From Cyclobacterium salsum (GTDB lineage Bacteria > Bacteroidota > Bacteroidia > Cytophagales > Cyclobacteriaceae): 64,000 nucleotides of DNA. Position 1 is the first letter of the stretch; each line of letters opens with the position of its first letter. The stretch covers positions 248,001-312,000 of the forward strand of contig NZ_WNKG01000008.1 in NCBI RefSeq assembly GCF_010119245.1, given 5' to 3'. Of the stretch, positions 60,720 to 64,000 are shown piece after piece. The notes beneath the pieces were generated by a model that did not search any database, was not told the origin of the DNA, and worked only from the letters and a program-made list of their open reading frames with translations. The translations under genes and the position numbers were made by a program.

Positions 60720-61178
60720 ATGAAAAATGCACCGTACACTACCTTTGTTTTGATGCTGGCCTGTTCGGCTATTTCCATGTATACCACCATGTATTTCAAT
60801 ACCTATGAGCTAAGTCATGTCTTTTTTAGCTGGACCAGAATGTACATGACGCTGATCGGTATCGGCGGTATGGCGATCATCATGTTTTTGTTTATGCGGA
60901 AAATGTATGCCAATAAGAAAAAAAATGTGGCCGTGATCCTGTGCAGTCTCTTATTGATGGCAAGTGCCACCTTTTTGGTAAGGCAGCAGATCCCCATTGA
61001 AGATGTGAAATGGATGCGAGCGATGATACCCCATCATTCCATAGCCATCCTGACCAGTAAACGCGCAGACCTGAAAGATCCGGAGGTGAAAAAATTAGCC
61101 GATGAAATCATCAAAGCCCAGGAAAGGGAAATAGCCGAGATGAAGGCGATGATCAAACGATTGGAAACTAACCAATAG
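60720..61178 (+). CDS. DUF305 family membrane protein
   Basis: A 152-residue protein with three hydrophobic segments (about 8-25, 38-58, 70-90) and a C-terminal DUF305 domain. The domain's typical motif is IPIEDVKWMRAMIPHHSIAI (MIPHHS, about residue 105). The rest is a charged helix ending EIAEMKAMIKRLETNQ. Members are often in copper-stress or metal-handling loci, but no such genes are next to it here. It follows the SDR remnant and faces the collagen-like gene. Family assignment is clear; the role is unknown. Confidence 0.85.
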   Translation: MKNAPYTTFVLMLACSAISMYTTMYFNTYELSHVFFSWTRMYMTLIGIGGMAIIMFLFMRKMYANKKKNVAVILCSLLLMASATFLVRQQIPIEDVKWMRAMIPHHSIAILTSKRADLKDPEVKKLADEIIKAQEREIAEMKAMIKRLETNQ

Positions 61179-61261
61179 GAAATGATGGAAACCATTTGGT
61201 TTGATAACTGGGAAAGGCTGTACGGTACCATTTGTTTAAAGGTTACCGATTCAATGGATAT

Positions 61262-61984
61262 TCATTTACCCAACAGTCCTTCGGCGGCAAAATAAGCTTC
61301 CAACGCCTCCAGGTTGGTGAAATCCACACGGGAACTGGCCATTTGGGCCATGGCTGAGCCGCTGATAATGACATAACGAATGGTATTATCCGGTACCGTC
61401 CAGTCCCGGATATTGGGCATAGTGCCTTCCGTATTTTTGGTAAAATAAAAGGCCAGACTAAAGGTATTGAGGCTATAGGCGCTGGAATAATTACCGGTGT
61501 ATATCTGGTTCAGATGCCGGTAGGTATAGGGAAGATTGGTCCATTGGCTGGGTTCGAAAGCCAGGCCTATCGGCACCCGGATATAGGCCAACACCATGCC
61601 ATTGGCAACGATGTCTTCCGTAATATCGGGATCGTCAATCTTGGCAATTTTCGCCGGAAAAAAGAAAAGGGTATTGTTGGAATGCTTTGCCGACAGGTAA
61701 TCATCGCTATAGCTCTGATCGGTGACGGTGATGGTTTTGACCAACACATTGGCATTTCCATCCACGCCATCCTTCCCATCTTCGCCGGGCACTCCCTGCG
61801 GCCCCTGCTCCCCTTGCTCTCCCTGAGGCCCGGTCTCTCCATCTTCGCCGGGTATTCCCTGTTCCCCTTGCGGTCCTTGATCACCGGGAGGGCCTTCCGG
61901 CCCTTCAAATAGACCACAGCCAATCAATAAAAAACACAACAAAAAGATACTAAACGAGGGAACGGAGAAAAGGGACTTTTTCAT
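61262..61984 (-). CDS. Collagen-like lipoprotein
   Basis: A 240-residue lipoprotein (lipobox LLIGC, Cys 23). Residues 28-78 are 17 perfect Gly-X-Y triplets (from GPEGPPGDQGPQGEQ to GKDGVDGNA), so this part should form a collagen triple helix. The C-terminal 160 residues are a beta-rich globular domain (VLVKTITVTDQSYSDDYLSA, GMVLAYIRVPIGLAFEPSQW) like those at the ends of similar Bacteroidota surface proteins. It is likely a stalk-and-head surface protein, perhaps a trimer. It is not in an operon. A 13-base-arm inverted repeat lies about 80 bp upstream. Confidence 0.85.
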   Translation of the reverse strand: MKKSLFSVPSFSIFLLCFLLIGCGLFEGPEGPPGDQGPQGEQGIPGEDGETGPQGEQGEQGPQGVPGEDGKDGVDGNANVLVKTITVTDQSYSDDYLSAKHSNNTLFFFPAKIAKIDDPDITEDIVANGMVLAYIRVPIGLAFEPSQWTNLPYTYRHLNQIYTGNYSSAYSLNTFSLAFYFTKNTEGTMPNIRDWTVPDNTIRYVIISGSAMAQMASSRVDFTNLEALEAYFAAEGLLGK

Positions 61985-62509
61985 TTTATTGGGAGGTAAG
62001 GCGTGGAGGCCATTTTATAAAATGGCTTTTTGGATAAACATACACTAAATATATATTTTTTTCAAAAATAACCAAAATCCTATTTGGCTATTTTTCCTAC
62101 CGAACGAATCCGGTAAGCCAGGTGACCGAAGGGATGGTCTCTACGATTTTGTGGATCACTGTCATTTTGGATAGCGCAACGGGTAACCTTTATCCCCTAC
62201 TGTAGCCGTTCGCCCTCTTGGGGATCTTTTTTTACCGATGCGACCTGGAAAAAACACGGTTTTTTGCTAGCTATCCGACAGGTTTAAGCCAACTCTTTGA
62301 AATAGTTAACTGTTTTCAGCAATCAAACTACAAACGCGAGGATTAGGGCCATGCGAAATCTACCGATACCGTCAACCCGCCAATTCCAGGAAGAAAAAGC
62401 GACGATTGCCTGTGCAAGGAACTTGGTACGGATCGTTGCGATTGCGGAAAAAGAAGTACCTTGTATACCCTAACTGCCAACAAAAAAAGACAACCAAACT
62501 CCGGCGACC
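61985..62509. other. Divergent gap upstream of the sigma factor gene
   Basis: This 525-bp gap holds the promoters of the collagen-like gene and of the sigma factor gene. It contains an imperfect inverted repeat (62064-62095). A 40-codon open frame at about 62351 shows no recognisable family and is left out. Confidence 0.4.
62064..62095. repeat. Imperfect inverted repeat upstream of the collagen-like gene
   Basis: AAAAATAACCAAA (62064-62076) pairs with TTTGGCTATTTTT (62083-62095), twelve of thirteen bases with a six-base loop. With its T-rich right arm it could be a terminator for leftward or rightward reading, or a regulatory hairpin. Confidence 0.45.
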
Positions 62510-63064
62510 ATGAATCCTTTCCAGCGCAGCTACCAAACCGATCAAACGGACAAAGAACTCATCCAGCAGATTTTAGACGGGAAGAAAACCGCTTTGACCA
62601 TTCTTATTGAAAGACACCAACCCTTTATTTATAACCTTGCCTGGAAACTGACAGGAAATAGTTCAGATGCCGAAGACTTGACCCAAGAAACATTGATAAA
62701 AATAATTTCCAATTTAAGTACATTTAAACAAGAAAGCTCTTTTACTACCTGGGCTTATCGCATTGCGAAAAATCACTTTCTAAACGATCAAAAAAAAGCA
62801 CCTAACATCTTTGCGAATAGTTTTGAAGAACTGGGAACTCGTTTAGATGCTGCTCCCAACACGGATTTATCTGAAAGCGAAAAAAAGGAACAGCAAGAAG
62901 CCATTCGTGAAGTAAGGCTACAATGCCTTTCGGGTATGCTCCTCTGCCTGACCAAAGAACAACGCATGGTTTATATAATCGGTGATATTTTCAGGGCAGA
63001 CCATAATATCGGTTCTGAAATTATGGAAGACGCCAATTGGCAGCGCCGTTTGAACTTGAACTAA
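62510..63064 (+). CDS. ECF-type sigma factor with a truncated region 4
   Basis: A 184-residue RNA polymerase sigma factor. Region 2 is complete (about 30-105: QPFIYNLAWKLTGNSSDAED, LIKIISNLSTFKQ, SSFTTWAYRIAKNHFLNDQK). Region 4 begins normally (CLSGMLLCLTKEQRMVYIIG, then IGSEIM) but stops where the DNA-recognition helix should follow. Instead of that HTH and a usual tail, it ends EDANWQRRLNLN. Intact relatives are about 200 or more residues. The gene was probably cut by a deletion whose other end lies just before the Crp-type gene 13 bp downstream. It may be a dead or altered regulator. Confidence 0.75.
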   Translation: MNPFQRSYQTDQTDKELIQQILDGKKTALTILIERHQPFIYNLAWKLTGNSSDAEDLTQETLIKIISNLSTFKQESSFTTWAYRIAKNHFLNDQKKAPNIFANSFEELGTRLDAAPNTDLSESEKKEQQEAIREVRLQCLSGMLLCLTKEQRMVYIIGDIFRADHNIGSEIMEDANWQRRLNLN

Positions 63065-63077
63065 AGAACAAGACAGC

Positions 63078-63545
63078 TTGAAAAAAATTGCCCTTAAAAA
63101 AGGACAAATCCTTCAAAGGAAAGGTGACTTTAACAGCAAGGTATATCAAGTTGAGGGGGGCTTGTTGCGTAGTTATGCCATCAGCGATAAGGGAAAGGAA
63201 CACATCTATATGTTTGCCCCGGAAGGTTGGATTATGGCTGACAATGCCCCTCCCGATGAACCCTGCGATTTGTTTATCGATGCCATTGAAGACTCCATCG
63301 TTTGGCAAAAAGAAAAAGACCTCCAAGGAGAGCACGATGTACCCAAGTTGATCAAACGACTGAGTGTGCTTCAGAAAAGGGTCATCATGCTGATGGGCGC
63401 ATCGGCCCTTGAACGATACGAGCATTTCCTCGCCACCTATCCCGAAATCGTGCAGCGCGTGCCCCAAAAAATGATTGCCTCCTATCTGGGCGTCACACCT
63501 GAAGCGCTCTCTGCCGTTCGCAGGAAGCGTAGCCAAAAGGAGTAA
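63078..63545 (+). CDS. Crp/Fnr-type regulator lacking its normal N-terminus
   Basis: A 155-residue frame with the cyclic-nucleotide-binding fold (KIALKKGQILQRKGDFNSKV, YQVEGGLLRSYAISDKGKEH, MFAPEGWIMADNA) and a short HTH end (PQKMIASYLGVTPEALSAVR). The only usable start is a TTG at 63078. Intact relatives have about 20-40 residues before the KKGQ motif. In another frame just upstream, APFELELKNKTA resembles that missing part, so a frameshift or a deletion join is likely. It may be inactive or use another start. It lies 13 bp after the truncated sigma factor gene. Confidence 0.6.
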   Translation: MKKIALKKGQILQRKGDFNSKVYQVEGGLLRSYAISDKGKEHIYMFAPEGWIMADNAPPDEPCDLFIDAIEDSIVWQKEKDLQGEHDVPKLIKRLSVLQKRVIMLMGASALERYEHFLATYPEIVQRVPQKMIASYLGVTPEALSAVRRKRSQKE

Positions 63546-63632
63546 ATTCACTTCTCCTTCCTTTCTTAATCTACATTAATGCACAGGTTTTGCGCCTGGC
63601 CTAGTTTTGTACCATAACGAAATAGCACTTTT

Positions 63633-64000
63633 ATGGCATCAAAATCATTGATCATTGATCACTCCAGTTCAGAAGTATCCTTTCAAGTTAAAAAACTTGG
63701 GATATTCACCATCAAAGGCCGCATCGAAGGTTTCACAGGAAAAGTTTCTTTTTCGAAAGAGGCTTTGAAAGATGCCCATTTCGATGTTTGTGTAAGTCCG
63801 TCAAGCATTAACACAGGCAATGCCAAACGAGATGAACACCTCAAGAGCAAGGATTTTTTCTACGTAAACGAGCACCCGAATATCTGTTTCCAATCTACTT
63901 CCACGCAAGCAACTGTAAGTGGCTACGAGGCAGTCGGAACACTATCCATCCTGGGCATTACTAAAAAAGTAAGCATTCCATTCTCATTTTCGGAAGGTAT
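63633..64000 (+). CDS. YceI-like protein (partial, cut by the right edge)
   Basis: An open frame from the ATG at 63633 to the window end gives about 122 residues of a YceI-type beta-barrel protein, which binds isoprenoids or other lipids in the periplasm or cytoplasm. The family pattern is seen in IIDHSSSEVSFQVKKLGIFT, then KGRIEGFTGKVSFS, and later ILGITKKVSIPFSFSE. No clear signal peptide is present, so this copy may be cytoplasmic. It starts 88 bp after the Crp-type gene. A TAGTTTTG -7-like element (63602-63609) precedes it. Confidence 0.85.
   Translation, partial: MASKSLIIDHSSSEVSFQVKKLGIFTIKGRIEGFTGKVSFSKEALKDAHFDVCVSPSSINTGNAKRDEHLKSKDFFYVNEHPNICFQSTSTQATVSGYEAVGTLSILGITKKVSIPFSFSEG

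Noticed and set aside
61514-61912. Plus-strand open frame opposite the collagen-like gene
   Set aside because: It is the reverse reading of Gly-X-Y codons and shows only low-complexity leucine and proline runs.

Overview
The window looks like a chromosomal piece of a member of the Bacteroidota, probably order Cytophagales and close to Cyclobacteriaceae. The evidence is a tmRNA tag that reads GESNYAMAA, a promoter -7 element of the TAnnTTTG type, few Shine-Dalgarno sites, secreted RHS/YD proteins with DUF6443-like regions, lipoprotein cytochromes of the PVC-type heme-binding family, and a CrtA-like carotenoid oxygenase. The genus is an inference.

Layout. 1-7.4 kb: a type I restriction-modification operon on the minus strand (hsdM-hsdS-OGG-like-hsdR). 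Its hsdR runs off the left edge, and a small DNA glycosylase-fold gene sits between hsdS and hsdR. A fragment of another restriction methyltransferase lies beside it. 7.4-11.5 kb: poorly known genes, decayed sequence and inverted repeats. 11.5-20 kb: a tight minus-strand operon of two large RHS/YD proteins, a small secreted protein and a 59-residue two-helix membrane protein placed like an immunity gene. 20-24 kb: a DUF4197 lipoprotein and an SGNH/MBOAT acyl-transfer pair. 24-37 kb: an AI-2E family permease, two large cytochrome c/HEAT lipoproteins, a sulfonucleotide reductase, an MFS carrier, a CrtA-like oxygenase, a GluQ-like synthetase and two Tat-type sugar-metabolism proteins. 37-51 kb: envelope sugar genes, an RND efflux pair, two SulP transporters, a DksA-type zinc finger protein, a class A beta-lactamase-like lipoprotein and a DASS transporter. 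51-56 kb: a duplicated-domain lipoprotein, two higBA toxin-antitoxin modules either side of the tmRNA gene, and long hairpin-rich repeats around the second module. 56-64 kb: two peptidases, a gutted SDR gene, DUF305 and collagen-like proteins, a truncated sigma factor next to a shortened Crp-type regulator, and a YceI protein cut by the right edge.

How parts work together. The restriction operon and the toxin-antitoxin modules are defence or stress functions. The RHS operon is a likely surface or contact-dependent effector locus. The cytochrome lipoprotein at 33.2-36.2 kb, the oxidoreductase before it and the TIM-barrel isomerase after it form a probable sugar or polyol oxidation cluster. The strongest candidates for undescribed biology are the glycosylase-fold gene inside the type I operon, the RHS tail with its coupled small membrane protein, and the covarying hairpin arrays that flank higBA.
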